DNA of 64,000 nt. Source: Colius striatus. Taxonomy: Eukaryota; Chordata; Aves; Coliiformes; Coliidae. The position numbers and the translations under genes were made by a program. The DNA is taken from the NCBI RefSeq assembly GCF_028858725.1, contig NC_084781.1, positions 3,914,513 to 3,978,512 on the forward strand, in the 5' to 3' direction. A model generated the notes under the pieces. It made no database searches, was not told the origin of the DNA, and saw only the letters and a program-made list of their open reading frames with translations. Shown here piece by piece: positions 32,155 through 47,344 of this stretch. Numbering within the stretch: position 1 is the stretch's first letter; each line of letters begins with the position of its first letter.

Positions 32155-32229
32155 GGTCTCATTGAGCAGCGGATCGTGAGGCGTCTTTGTGGTGTGTTGG
32201 TGTGTCCCCGCTCTGCCCGCGGCGCTCAG
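32155..32229 (+). other. HSPA8: HSPA8 exon 1 (noncoding, 5' UTR)
   Basis: The start is inferred from the TATA box spacing, and the end from the donor CTCAG|GTAACA at 32230. The exon has no ATG, as usual for HSPA8, whose start codon lies five bases into exon 2. The 5' boundary is uncertain by several bases. Confidence 0.8.
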
Positions 32230-32588
32230 GTAACAGCGCCCAACCGAGCTGGGGGGGCGGGGAGAGGGGTTTTGGCCTTGGGAGGGAGTGCGGGCGGGCA
32301 TGTTGCGGGTGTGGGGTCGGGTGGGGGTTGTGTGGGGGGGCGGTTTGTACTGGCGGCTGTTCCCGTGGCGCCAGGGCCTCTGTAGCTCGTCCATACGCAT
32401 TGCTGTTCCTTTAAATCCGCTCCAACAGCACTTTTACGGTTCTTGTCCTTTGTGTGTCATGGCGCGGGCGGGCGGGGAGGAAGGGAGGGTGAACAGATAG
32501 AGATCTGGCGGCCGCGTTGCCTCCTGCCGGGAGCGCCTGAGGCTGCGTGTGGGAGGGACAGGCAGAGAAGTGTCGCTGAGGCAGCGGA

Positions 32589-32610
32589 GCATGATGGGGG
32601 TTGTAGTTCC
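32589..32610 (-). promoter_or_regulatory. HSPA8: ZNF143/GFY-like element 1 in HSPA8 intron 1
   Basis: Read on the minus strand, it begins GGAACTACAACCCCCATC and ends ATGC. This resembles the ACTACAA(T/C)TCCC...ATGC promoter motif bound by ZNF143 (SBS/GFY type). It is normally found within 100 bp of transcription starts, but here it is about 435 bp downstream of the main start. Confidence 0.55.
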
Positions 32611-32862
32611 TGGCAGAACGTGGGTGGGGGAATATGCTCCAGGGCCGCCACGCCGCGCTTGGTGGGGACCCCGAGGGGCTCAGCGGGAGGCGGAGGGGGG
32701 GAGGGGGGTTGGTCGGGCAGCTGGGCTGGGGCTGTGCCAGGCCACATGGCCCCGCAAGCTCTGCCCACGCTCAGCGCGGAGACGCCATTGCCGAGCCATT
32801 AAAATGTCCCAATCCAGCCCCTCCTCTGGACCCCGCCGCCACGTGGTGGGCCGCGGAGTGAG

Positions 32863-32880
32863 CTGGGAAATGTAGTCCGG
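32863..32880 (-). promoter_or_regulatory. HSPA8: ZNF143/GFY-like element 2 in HSPA8 intron 1
   Basis: On the minus strand it reads CCGGACTACATTTCCCAG, close to the ACTACAATTCCCAG core. It has the same orientation as element 1, 274 bp away. It could mark an internal promoter upstream of exon 2. Motif evidence only. Confidence 0.5.
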
Positions 32881-32988
32881 GGGGCACCCATGTGACCGGG
32901 CCCGGGGAGCCCCGGGATCACAGCGAATGTGGCTTTACAGACCCGTTTGTCTTTAATTAATCGGTGTTTCTTTCTTTTTTCAGACAAG

Positions 32989-36843
<3,855 letters not shown>

Positions 36844-37135
36844 AGCCTCTGGGCTGTGCATTCCACTAGCAGTTAGTGTTGGAGGGACCCCAGGTGGGGG
36901 TTAGAGTGAAGGACCCAAACCTGTAAGCACATCGGGGTGTTATTTTGCCAGATTAAAACTCCATAACTGAGCTGCTGTAAAGAGAATAATTAAAACAAGA
37001 CATTTTCTGGGCATTTTAAATACTTGAACATGTGCACAGGAGGGGAGATGAATGCCATTGCACTTTACAGTACTGTAAACAAGTGGAAATGCAATTCATG
37101 TCCTGCGGAATAAAAACTATTTAATGGGCATCACA
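36844..37135 (+). other. HSPA8: HSPA8 3' UTR with poly(A) signal
   Basis: A short 3' UTR ends after the AATAAA at 37109-37114. A TTTCTGTCTCTGTTTCTTTT-type T/G-rich downstream element follows at about 37140. A compact 3' UTR of roughly 290 nt is typical for HSPA8. The cleavage position is inferred. Confidence 0.8.
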
Positions 37136-37269
37136 AGCTTTCTGTCTCTGTTTCTTTTACATGGAGCAGCACTGCAGGTGTACTTAATGATGGGCAAAGC
37201 TCTAAATACCAATTTGTGTTTTAGAGGATAAGGTGGGGGAGGGCACAGAAGACCATGAGCTGAGCTTCA

Positions 37270-37310
37270 TTCATAGAATGAGAGGAGGTGGAAGGGACCT
37301 CTTCTAAGAA
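37270..37310 (-). repeat. Short CR1 3'-end fragment, antisense
   Basis: The text 'tcatagaatgagaggaggtg' then 'gaagggacctcttctaag' resembles the reversed CR1 terminus. It is a very short and degraded copy. Confidence 0.5.
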
Positions 37311-37576
37311 CTTAGCTAATTACCACTGAGCCAGGGGGGAACAAGTACAAAACTAAAGTGATTTCAGCTTGAGCATCCTCACCTTTTCAGAGCTCTGCAG
37401 TGACATTAGTTACTGCTGAACAGGGAGGTGGCTTTGGGCAGCCTCTTCAGCCATAATGGGCAATTATGCTGCTTATTACCTGCTGTAAATAGTGTACTAT
37501 AAGTGTATATATAGAACATATCATTAAGTTGTGACTCAGTTATAGAAACTACAATTATGTTATTACAGAGGAGTTA

Positions 37577-37685
37577 TTCACAGAATCTTAAGGGCTGGAA
37601 GGGACCTTAACCATCATCCAGGGCAACTTCCCTGCCAGAGCAGGACCACCTAGAGTAGGGCACACAGGAACTCATCCAGCTGGAT
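37577..37685 (-). repeat. CR1 LINE fragment, antisense
   Basis: The reversed CR1 3' end is visible as 'cacagaatcttaagggctgg', 'aagggaccttaaccatcatc', 'cagagcaggaccacctagag', 'caggaactcatccagctgg'. Confidence 0.85.
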
Positions 37686-37809
37686 CAGTGCTGATTATTT
37701 TGTATCTGAGTACTTGAATTAAACTCCATTTTTTATCTCTTCCCCGAGTAACTTCTTAACACTGGAGAACTGAGGGGTTAACAGCAGTGCTTAACCACAG
37801 GGGAAAAAT

Positions 37810-37876
37810 GCTGTGATGGCTCAACCCCTCTGCTGCCTCTGCTGTGATGGCTCAAGCCCTCTGCTGCCTCTGCTGT
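37810..37876. repeat. 31-bp tandem repeat, two copies
   Basis: The unit starting GCTGTGATGGCTCAACCCC at 37810 repeats at 37841 with one change (AACCC/AAGCC), followed by a 5-bp start of a third copy. The sequence is CTG/CCT rich. Confidence 0.9.
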
Positions 37877-38139
37877 TCAACACGTTGCATGTTGTGTGCT
37901 CACACGTTTCTGGACTGGAGGAGGGTGAAAGGGAGACTGCAGGACATTTGGGAAAAAAGAAAAGTCTTGGAGCATCATCTGGAGAAGGTGTGTGAGCTGC
38001 AGAGTCTTTTGTGCCTCACTGTTCATGATCCCCTCTGATTTTCCTGCCTCTAGGACCAGCAGTGCTGCTCCCAGTGAAGCCTTGTGTGGTGGAGTGGCAC
38101 TTCTCACTCAGTCATGACTGCAGTCTGTAAAAAACATCA

Positions 38140-38480
38140 CTAAAATAGAATTGTTCAGTTGGAAGGGACTTGATTATCCAGTGCCACTGCCTGACCAGTT
38201 CACAACAGTTAAAGCACAGTGTTCAGGGCATGGTCTCTTACACCCTGACAGGCTCTAGGGAGGCTGTTCCAGTGTTCAACACCCTCCTGGTCCTGTCTGA
38301 ACATCCCTGTTCCTGCACATCCTGTCACTGCATCCCAAGGAGAAGAGTTCAGCACATCCCTTTCCACATCCCCTCACTGTGGTCACCCCTCAGCCTCCTT
38401 TCCTGCAAAGCCCTCAGCCTCTTCTCACAGGCTGTGCCCTCCAGCCCCCTGCATTTAAGGACCTCGACATCCTTTGTAAG
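38140..38480 (-). repeat. CR1 LINE fragment, antisense
   Basis: Reversed CR1 landmarks in order are 'tagaattgttcagttggaag', 'ggctgttccagtgttcaaca', 'cctcctggtcctgtctgaac', then a divergent part with 'tcacccctcagcctcctttc'. The right boundary is uncertain. Confidence 0.8.
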
Positions 38481-39234
38481 TTGCACTTGAGATGAGGCTG
38501 TGAGGATTCTGAACACAGTGGGACAATCTCACTGTATTCAAACACCTCCCTGATTCATCACCACTGTTTTCATCACAAACCCTAAACACTAGGAAGAAAT
38601 GTAACTTTACCCCAGCCAAAGCCAGCACACAGGGTGACCTTAGCACAGGATGGTGACTTAGAGCCATCTCCTTGTCTGCTCCTGCTGACTGTTCTCTGCC
38701 CTACCAGGAGGCCATTAAACTTCCCTAATAACAGCTGGGGAATAACCAAACCGACACTTTCTCACCAAACAGGAGGCAGCTGAATACGAGCCAGCAGTGG
38801 GAAGGGAGGGGATGCTGAGGAGCGCTGCAGTTCCGATCTTGGCCACTAGACGGCAGCACGAGACCACAAAACGCCCCTGAGTGGTCAGTGGTGGGTGGCA
38901 AGAGCTGGTTGTAAGGGAAGGGCCTGAGTCAGAGTTGTGATGTGAAGTTGCCAGCACAGAAGGGCTTGCTGTAGAGGCAAAAATGCAGCTAAATCAGGAG
39001 ACCAAGCAGCCTGCTGGATGCTGAGCCTCAGGGCTTGTCTTCCCTCTCTGGTCAAGTGCCTGTGTTTTCATCATGACTCAGTATTGTTCAGGCTGAAAGA
39101 CAGGAATGTTTGCTAGAGGAGGGACTTGAGGAGGTCCTGGGGCTTTGAAAAAAGCCAGGATTCCTAGGTTTGCTGCCTTTGAGCTGTGCACCCAAGCTGG
39201 TGCTGAATAAAGGCTCTTCTCTCAAGTAATAGGT

Positions 39235-39500
39235 GACAGGACAAGAGGACATGGGCTCAAGTTGCCCCAGGGGAGGTTGAGATTGAAGCTGAGTCAGAAC
39301 TGTTTCCCTGAGAGGGGTGTCAGCCCCTGTGTCAGGCTGCCCAGGGAGCTGGGGGAGTGCCCAGCCCTGGGGGGATCCCAAAGCCCTGGAGCTGAAGTGC
39401 TGAGGGCCAGGGGTCAGTGGTGGCTGTGGCAGGGTGAGGGGAGGGCTGGGACTCAGTGATCCTAAAGGTCTTTTCCAACCAGAATGATTCTGTGAGCTTT
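39235..39500 (+). repeat. CR1 LINE fragment, sense, young-looking
   Basis: CR1 3' region: 'ggacatgggctcaagttgcc', 'gttgagattgaagctgagtc', 'gtttccctgagaggggtgtc', 'ggctgcccagggagctgggg', 'aaaggtcttttccaaccag', and a final attctgtg. It is closely similar to the copy at 46800-47060, so both come from the same CR1 subfamily. Confidence 0.92.
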
Positions 39501-39839
39501 GGTAGGAAATAAAGCAAACCTCTGGGTGTATCCAGCAGCCTTTCACGTGTAGTGTGTGATTCTTTGACGTCTGAAAGCAGCACCAGAGCACCTGAGCCTG
39601 GCATCTGGGAGCAAGGTGGAGTCAGCCACCTGATTCCTCATCTCTGCCCTGTCCCTGGGTTCATTAACAACACTGCCTTTAGTCAGCAGTCTGCTCAGCC
39701 TTCCTCTCCCCCCGTGCTTTTTCTCCTGCCCTTCATCCACTATCCCACACCATCAATCCCTTTTCTGTCGGTTTCCCTGCAATGCCTAATTCCATGTCAG
39801 GGAATGATTTCCCACCGGGCAGCAGTTTCTTTCTGTCAT

Positions 39840-40345
39840 CACATCTCTGATGCAATCTTTAGGCTCGAAATATTTAGCCCCGGTGCCTACAAAACAGCAC
39901 AGTGTTAACGCGTCGCGAGCTGCCTGGAGACAGCATTAGCTTGTAATTTGAAAGCGAGTGAAGTGCTAATGCCATGCGCAGTGCCTTTGTGAGCCTGCAT
40001 TAATGCATCCTCTGCCAGGGCCACTCATTGACAGCCAATCGACTCCCACTAATAGTGTAGGGGAGGGTGGCCAAAAAAAATTGAGGGTGATGCAGAAAAT
40101 AAAGCGTATTGACCAGGCAACTGCAGAGCCTCGGCAGCCTTTAATCTATTATTGCCCTTGATGGGGAGGTTTTAATGCAACTTTACTGTCAATTGCATCT
40201 ATAGTCGCACGCTCTGCCTGCTGGGGAGCACTGTGAAAATGGCAGAAGTCGGCTCATGCTGTTGCTTAGAGCTCATAGGTATTGATTGTGGCCGGGCTCA
40301 GGAGTCTGGGTTATAATTATTTCATTAAACCATTTAATGGTTATC
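39840..40345. promoter_or_regulatory. Candidate conserved developmental enhancer 1
   Basis: This is a repeat-free block with many homeodomain-type cores (CATTAGC, GCTAATG, CATTAATGCA, CTAATAG, TTTAATCTATTATTG, TTTAATGC, TCAATTGC). It also retains CpGs (GTTAACGCGTCGCGAGC, TAGTCGCACGC) in otherwise AT-rich DNA, a composition typical of deeply conserved enhancers. It may regulate BSX, 15 kb away. No alignment could be run. Confidence 0.45.
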
Positions 40346-41394
40346 AAATATGAACCCTTGGACCGTGCCGTTCAGGAGACGCCAGCGAGCGTTCCGGCCG
40401 TGCTGATCTTACGGCTCACAAACCACCCCCTGCTCCCCAGCACTGGCTGCTCCCCTGCCAACAACCTCGTGCCTCAGTTTCCCATTTCACTGATGCACTT
40501 TCTCACCTTTTTTAGTTTTCACTCATTCAGGGATTAGGCATGAAAAGGGCCAACTGCTACAGCCCAAGTCCTCCCCTTATGCAAAGACAGGCTGTAAAGG
40601 AGGGAGGCAATTTCCCTTCCAAAGTCTTCTTGATTTCTTTTTGTTCCTTTTTGTGAGAGTGAAAACAATTATGTTGTTTTTCTCATACAACCAGAGCATG
40701 GCTGCATGGGCCCAAATGTTTGAGGCAGCCTTAAAAGCATGGCAGGCAAAACACAGTCTGTTGCTGCATCTCTGACACTCAGTGTTTTCCTCTCTTTTTT
40801 TCCCCCCAGGGTGTGTTATCCTTGACAAGGCAGCTTAGAGCACCTTGTGCTGGTGTCACTGGATTGCACCAGGGCCTGGCAGAAATGAGGTGCTTCTGGG
40901 GAGCTGCTCTTGGTTCCTGGACCTCTGGAGGCACTGCCAGGCACTAATTCTGTGTGCTTTAAGGTTGTATTTCCCATTAGAGTCATGTCCTCTGAATTCC
41001 TTTTCAGTTCACTTCTTTCCTCCTTGTATGTGGCAGATTGAGTCAGGGTTTCATTCCTGTGACTGGGAAGCCTCACAGCAACCAGAGGAACAGCAGAAAT
41101 CCCAGGGAGTCTCCTTGTCTGCCCTGGGCCACGCTCCTGCCCTCACTCACACCTGAGTGCTTTCCAAAAGTCATACAGACCTTGTGGTTAAAATGTGGAC
41201 AAACTGGGTGAACCCAGGGACAGGGGGGACTTTGGGGCAGCATCTGGGTAAGCATTTGTATTCCAGCTCCATGGAAAGCCTGCATTTGTTGGCAGCTCGT
41301 CACTAAAAACCCTGGATGCTGTGGAAAAGCTACATCTTAATTTGAACAAACTGATTCCCTTTTTTTTCCCCTACCGTGGGCAGGCAATAGTTTC

Positions 41395-41660
41395 TGCAGA
41401 GTCCTTTATCAGTATTCTGTGCTGCCTTCTGGCAGCTGCTCATTTTATGTTGCCTCAACCTATGCTGACCTCATTTTCTATCACAGAGCAGTGAAGGATT
41501 TGGTAAAAATTAGTTATATTAGTAGCTCCCGATACAGCCAGTTTATTTGTGATATGACAAATATTTCAGCCATTAGGATCTTTCCATCTCTTAGCAGCTT
41601 AAATGCACTCACTTATATTCCAAATCACTGCTTAATTTAAAAGCCTATTTGTCTAGATTG
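41395..41660. promoter_or_regulatory. Candidate conserved noncoding block 2
   Basis: AT-rich, repeat-free text with TTAGTTATATTAGTAGC, GATATGACAAATATTTC, GCCATTAGG and CTTAATTTAAAAG. The short open frame across it (41419-41640) has no recognisable protein. Enhancer status is inferred from composition only. Confidence 0.3.
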
Positions 41661-44429
41661 TTGCAGGCATGAAAAAAAAATGCAGAACACTTACCCTTTC
41701 AAATAGGCCTGCAGCACCACTGGAGCTGTGCCTCTGATTGGATCTCTCCCTCCATAACTTTACACTCGGTGAAGCCACAGACTAATCACTTAGTGCAGAG
41801 CAGAAGCACATCAATTCCACGGAGGAAGGGAGGATGAGCACGACAGCAAAGATGTGGAAGGTGGATTGCTGCCTCCTCCTCTCCAGGCAGTGAGCCCGTG
41901 CCTCAGTTTCCCCACCTGCCCTCGATGGGATGTGGGAGGTGTTTTGGGGGACTTTCTGGAGCCATTTGATCACCTGCCAGCTTGGGGATAGGATGTGTGC
42001 AAGTGCAAGGGTGTCACTGTGGGGTTAGGGAAGGGCAGGAAGGCTACACAGGCACCCTGACAGCTGGTAAGCAGGCAACTGAAATGATACTTGGAGATGT
42101 TTCCATGCTACCTGTGACCCAAACACTTCTGTAAAGCACATAAACCCAAGGCAATGCCCAGTGTCTTCAACCTTTCCAGCCTCTTTGCTTAATCCTACAA
42201 TTCAGAGAGGGAGAGAAGGGTAGGACCACAGAGAAGATGCTGGGATGACCCATCCCAGGTTCTATACCTCCTTGAACTCCTCCTAGCCTTGAGCCAGCCC
42301 ATTTCTCTGGGCTTTTTTCCCCACATTTGGGACCTCTGAATGCTCCTTTTAGAGACCTTCACATTTTATTGATTGGAGATGACATCAGGATGGAACTGTA
42401 GGGTTTCTTTAAGGAATCCACACTGTCTTATGCAAGGGTGAGAGTAAAACCCAGGGGCTGCTGACCCTCCTGCTCTGAGTGTCTGGCCACTGAAAGTCAT
42501 GGACCAGAGCTTTCTGCCAGCTCCCTCCCCATCTCCAAGAGGAGTTCTGTGCCTGTGTACTGCATCAGCTTTCTCCACTGAGCAGCCTCCAGCCTTGGTG
42601 CTGGTTCTTCTCTTGCTCTCTAATGGGCACGTTTAAATTCACAGGCAGCACCTGTTCCAAGCTCACTAAAGGGAGCACCATAAAGACTTAGTTGTTTCTG
42701 TGGAAGGAGTGAGCTGTTGTTTAACTGTCTGGGAGGAATCCACAGGTAGGTTGGCTGGTGTGTCTGCTGCCTTTTTCTGCCACCCCTGTTTTACCCTCCC
42801 TGCAGGTCTACAAACCCTCCTCCCCCTCCAGGAGCTTCTGTCCCTGGACCTCAGCTGTCCCTACTGGGATGAGAAGAACTACCCATCTCCCTGGGACTTT
42901 TAGGACAAGGGCTGAAGTTTATCTGAGGGGATGAAGGATCCCCAGGTTAACCCAGTTAACCTCTGTCTCTGGGGCTCCACAGAGGAAACCAGTTCCAAGC
43001 CTTTACCTCAGGACCATGTGTTATCCCTTCCCCTGGTTTTCCCTCCCCTCCTCCCAGGTAGGCACCTGGTGTTTCTGTATCCCACCTTACAGCTTTGCAA
43101 AGGAATTTACCATCTCAAGAAGGCAATTGCTGAAAGTGTCATTTGCCTTTGAGGGAAGGTGTTTTGCTGGTGGCTTTAGTCCCTCGGGCTCACAGGCATT
43201 GCCTGCTGCTGGTGATGCTGCTGAGCATCCTTTATGGTTGTGGAGAAGTAAGGAAGGAATTTGAAAGTGAAATGTATCTCCCATGCAATTACTGCTTTTG
43301 ATTGTGTCAGCTGGGATGTTTGACATCTTCTCTAAAGGTAAATCATCTCTGTAAAAATGTTTTATAATAGGTTATGGCAGAGGATTCTGACTAAGAATAG
43401 TTCTGCTAAGGTAACTCAGGCTCGATCAATTCTCCTTCCCCTTCCACAATCAAGGAGTTATGATGGAGATGTATTTAATTGCTAGAAAAAAAAGCCTTGC
43501 AAAACCAGAGCAAACTCCTAATTCTTGCTTAGTTTCTCTACTCAACTCGCAAGACTCTAGGAGCTCAAATGCTGATGGAAGTGTATCGATTTTCCCCTAT
43601 ATTGAGTGCTTCCCAAAAAAACCCCTCAACAAAACAGCCCACCCCACCTCCCGTGATGCAAGTCCCATGGTTCCAATTAAAATCACCTGTTAACTTAAAA
43701 AGGTCTCTTTTTAAAAAGGGTTTAAAAGATTTTCATTTAATTGATTCTGTGTAAAAATGCCCTTTACAATTACCACTATAAACTACTTGTTTCCCACCGA
43801 GTAAGACCCAATTTGAGATGTTTATCAAGACTTTGCACTCTTTCCACTCTTCACACTGAGTTCTTGAATTCCTTATTGACAGCTTGCATCTGTCAGCAAT
43901 GGATATTTTTAGTTTGTTGCAAGAAAGCTTTTAAAAGGTTGTAATGGCTTGATTTTTGTCTCTGTGGTCTCAAGCGATAAATCAGCTCTGAATGGCCTCA
44001 TGAGTGTGGGCAGCGCTGGGTGGGTGCCCTTGGTTTCAGCTGTAGAATGACATGATTGAACAAATCTTCCCTACCTCCAAGGATTTCCATAAAGACAGTG
44101 TTAGTTAAGGCAAAGATCAACCCCTCTCATTTTTTCTTTGCTTTTTTATATGTGTCTTACCACACTTTATGATTCAGAAATCAACACCCACTTTGTTGGG
44201 TGTTTTGAGGAGACACAGCAGCACCTGAGCTCTGCTTTCCTCAGCTTGATGATGCTTTAAGGCAAGAGAAGATGAAAATCAGGGTAAAAGATGGAAAAAA
44301 TAGGACTACTTTGCTTTGAAGTGTGTGCCCAAGTCCAGCTCCACACCTTAATCACCTCTTCCCAGCCCAAGGATGAAGCTAGATGCTTGCTGCATACATG
44401 GGCAGCAAGGAGAGGTGCTTGCTGCATAG

Positions 44430-44640
44430 AGAAGGGCTGACACCCTTCTCAGGGAAAAGGTTCTTCCTCAGCCTCCCCTGGGGCAACTTGAGGCTGTTTC
44501 CTCTTGTCCTATCACTTGTTATTTAGGAGAAGAGACTGGCCCTCACTTCACTACAACCTCCTGTCAGGGAGCTGTAGAGAGCGAGAAGCTCTTCTCTGAG
44601 GTGCCTGGGAGGCAGGCTGATGGCAGCCTGAAAAACCCTC
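44430..44640 (-). repeat. CR1 LINE fragment, antisense
   Basis: The text 'ggttcttcctcagcctcccc', 'ggggcaacttgaggctgttt', 'cctcttgtcctatcacttgt' and 'ggagaagagactggccctca' is the reverse of the CR1 region just 5' of the terminal part. The true 3' end is missing. Confidence 0.88.
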
Positions 44641-46799
44641 TTGGTGCTCACTTATCCAGCATCTGGACAAGTGAAAAAATGCAGAAATGCTCCATTTAAT
44701 GACTGTTAAATAAAATAAGCAAGTGCTGGTGTTGTGAGAAGAGGCCACACCTCACACCCAACATTACCAGGGGTTTGGGGTGTTGCCTCTTTTGAAGAAG
44801 CCCATCCTGCTGACATCCCTATGGATTAGGTTGCTCATTTACTGGGCTTGAAAACATTTTCCTGCTCACAAGCTAAACAGATGAGACCTCTAAGATTCCT
44901 CTCTTTCTTGTTCATTTAGGGGTGAAAAATTGCCAGCAAGAATTCAATTAGCATCATATCTGCTCAGGCCAGGCTGCACTGAGGGCCTTCCTATACCCAT
45001 GCTCACACTGCATCATCTTCACAATAGCAGCATCTGCTTTATTATGAGTTGCCTAATTGATTTGGACATGCCCAGTTATTATATGTTAACAATGTCCTCC
45101 AGGGTGAATAGTTAGAGGGAAAGGGAGGGTCGAGCACAAAGATGTTTCTCTTCTGTTTCTTGGCCCTCCTTTCAGCACAACAAGCTGTGGCTGACCCATT
45201 GCATTGCCTTATTCACTGAAAGGTCCCTGACTTCTGGACTTAACTGACTTGGAAATGCTGGTGGTTTTGCTGAATTCTTTGCTTCTTCCCTTATTAGCAA
45301 ATGCACTTTCAACAGTGGCTGGAAAGCTTCTACCTTGTGTGCAATGGGCTAACGTGTTACATGACAATGCAAGTGGCCTTGGCCATTTTTGCTGGTGGTG
45401 GTTGAGGTGAGCTTGGGCAGGCTGGCAGTTTCTTTCACCAGCTCAGAACACACAAGCAGAAAACCTGGCCACCCTTTGAAGCTCACAAACTTTTTCTCAC
45501 AGAACTCCAGACCAAGTTCCAAGCTATTGCTGCTTTGATGGGAGGAGATCAGCAGGGAGAGGTCGCTCTTCTGTGGGAACTGTAAAAGCATCCTGACTTT
45601 TCCTACTAAGAAAATAGGAGGGTGTTGCTGTGTGCCAAGATATGAAACTTGCTGATACAGGGCATCTAAAAAATCATGGGGATTATGGGAGCAGGAATGG
45701 GGTTGGAATTCAGCAGCCAGACTTTCAGTCCCAGCCCTTTCCAGGGGAGAGGAGCAGAGAACGTTTGGGACAAGGAGATGGACCAGGGGAGCTCTCGAGT
45801 GAGCTGCCAGTCCCACTTAGTGCAAAGCTATTTGCATGGCTTGAATACTATTTTGGCACTTTTATTACCCTAACCTTTGCCAGTTTTATCATCTGGCTTG
45901 ATTTAGACTTGCAGTTTAATTTCTGTCCTCATTTATAACCCCTGCAGAGACATTTCTGTTGTTAGTGGTGTTTGTGAGAGCTCACGTTGTGCTCGGCTGG
46001 GTGGCAGAGGTACATCCACATCACCCATTGCCATTTCAGGCCACGTCTCTCCATGCTCTGTATTATTTCACACCAGTGAAAAGCTCACTCTGAAGGCAAC
46101 ACATGCTGCCCTTCTCATTTGTGCTGCTGCAGAAGAGGAAGAAATCTTCCTGCACCTCATGACCCTTCCTGGGAGCTGCTTCTCCTGCATGATGCTGTAA
46201 GGGCCTCTACACTTTGTAAGCATCACCTGGGAAGAATCAAAGTGTCAGATTAGGAAAGGACTCACAGCAATGCAATGGCAAAATGGTTCTTGCTGGCTAA
46301 CATAATGTGTGTTTCTTATGGAAGCTGCTTGTTCGTGGCAGCCCAGTTCTGTATCGATTTAACTCTGGTTTACCCAATCCCTCATTGCAGCAAGAGCCTC
46401 ACTCCTCTCCCATATCCTTCATCACCCTGCAGTACCTCCTGATCAGGGGAGCTTGATGGCTCAGGAAAGCAGCTTTAACCAGCAGGGACCAGCATGGATC
46501 CTGCCAGGTTCTGTCTCTTCTGTTTGCTTCCTGCAAAAGAGGAGACACGTGATGCTGAAAAGTGCCCATGACACATGAACACATGTGCTTCATATACAGG
46601 GAACTGAAGCATGGAGACACCAAGGCATGTCAATCTAAATCCTGTTAGAGTTAGACTCCTCTAGCCTTTGAAGGATCTTGAGCTTGTGCAAGGTCATTTG
46701 CTCCAAAGTCCAAGCCAGAAACGATGCCCAGGGTTTGTGAAACAGCCTTGCTCGAGCTCTGTCCTCTGGCCTCTGACATCTGGCCACTCTCATAGCTCA

Positions 46800-47065
46800 A
46801 GACCAGGTGGGACAAAGACTATCCTGGGCAGGTTTGGATTGGAGCTGAGGCAGAACTGTTTCCCTGAGAGGGATGTCAGCCCCTGTGCCAGGCTGCCCAG
46901 GGAGCTGGGGGAGTGCCCAGCCATGGAGGGGTCCCAAAGCCATGGAGCTGAGGTGCCGAGGCCATGGGTTAGGGGTGTGCTTGGCAGGGTGAGGGGAGGG
47001 CTGGGACTGCAGGAGCTTCAAGGGCTTTTCCAACCCAAATGATTCTGTAATTCTCTGAAGGCAGC
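46800..47065 (+). repeat. CR1 LINE fragment, sense, young-looking
   Basis: CR1 3' region with 'ggtttggattggagctgagg', 'cagaactgtttccctgagag', 'ggctgcccagggagctgggg', 'tgcttggcagggtgagggga', 'gggcttttccaacccaaatg' and an attctgtaattctctg end. Same subfamily as the copy at 39235-39500. Confidence 0.92.
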
Positions 47066-47344
47066 AAGCTGCCAGCAGCCCCCTCAGCATGCTTGCTGGC
47101 AGGTAGGATCCATGAGGGATGCATTTTAAAGGTGCTAATTCTCTCCTCTATCTTGAGACGAAAAGGAAAAGAGATGGAATCAGGCTGTGCTAGAGCCCTG
47201 CAAGACATGTGAGAAGTGGCTGAGGTGAGTGTGTCCTGCAAGTGTTTCTCCCTTGAGTGGGAAGCTGTGTTGGAGTCCACTGCTCATTAAAGGCAGTGTC
47301 TATTGATGCTGCAGAGATGGGGCCATTCACCCAGCTGCCCTGGG

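Larger units (their letters stand above)
31330..32900. promoter_or_regulatory. HSPA8: CpG island of HSPA8 promoter, exon 1 and intron 1
   Basis: This is a dense G+C and CpG stretch beginning abruptly near 31310 and fading before exon 2. It covers the upstream CCAAT/Sp1-type region, the core promoter, noncoding exon 1 and most of intron 1. The many overlapping open frames on both strands here are a by-product of low stop-codon density in GC-rich DNA. Confidence 0.85.
32230..32983 (+). other. HSPA8: HSPA8 intron 1 (CpG-rich, with ZNF143/GFY-like motifs)
   Basis: This 754-bp GT-AG intron ends in a long pyrimidine tract (gtttctttcttttttcag). Most of it belongs to the CpG island. It holds two 'TGTAGT' elements listed separately. 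No coding sequence is recognised. Confidence 0.8.

Noticed and set aside
31320-32860. Many overlapping open frames on both strands in the HSPA8 CpG island
   Set aside because: Stop codons are rare in GC-rich DNA. The region is promoter, noncoding exon 1 and intron 1.
39088-39591. 167-aa minus-strand open frame
   Set aside because: It is antisense to the CR1 fragment at 39235-39500 and reads as reversed repeat sequence.
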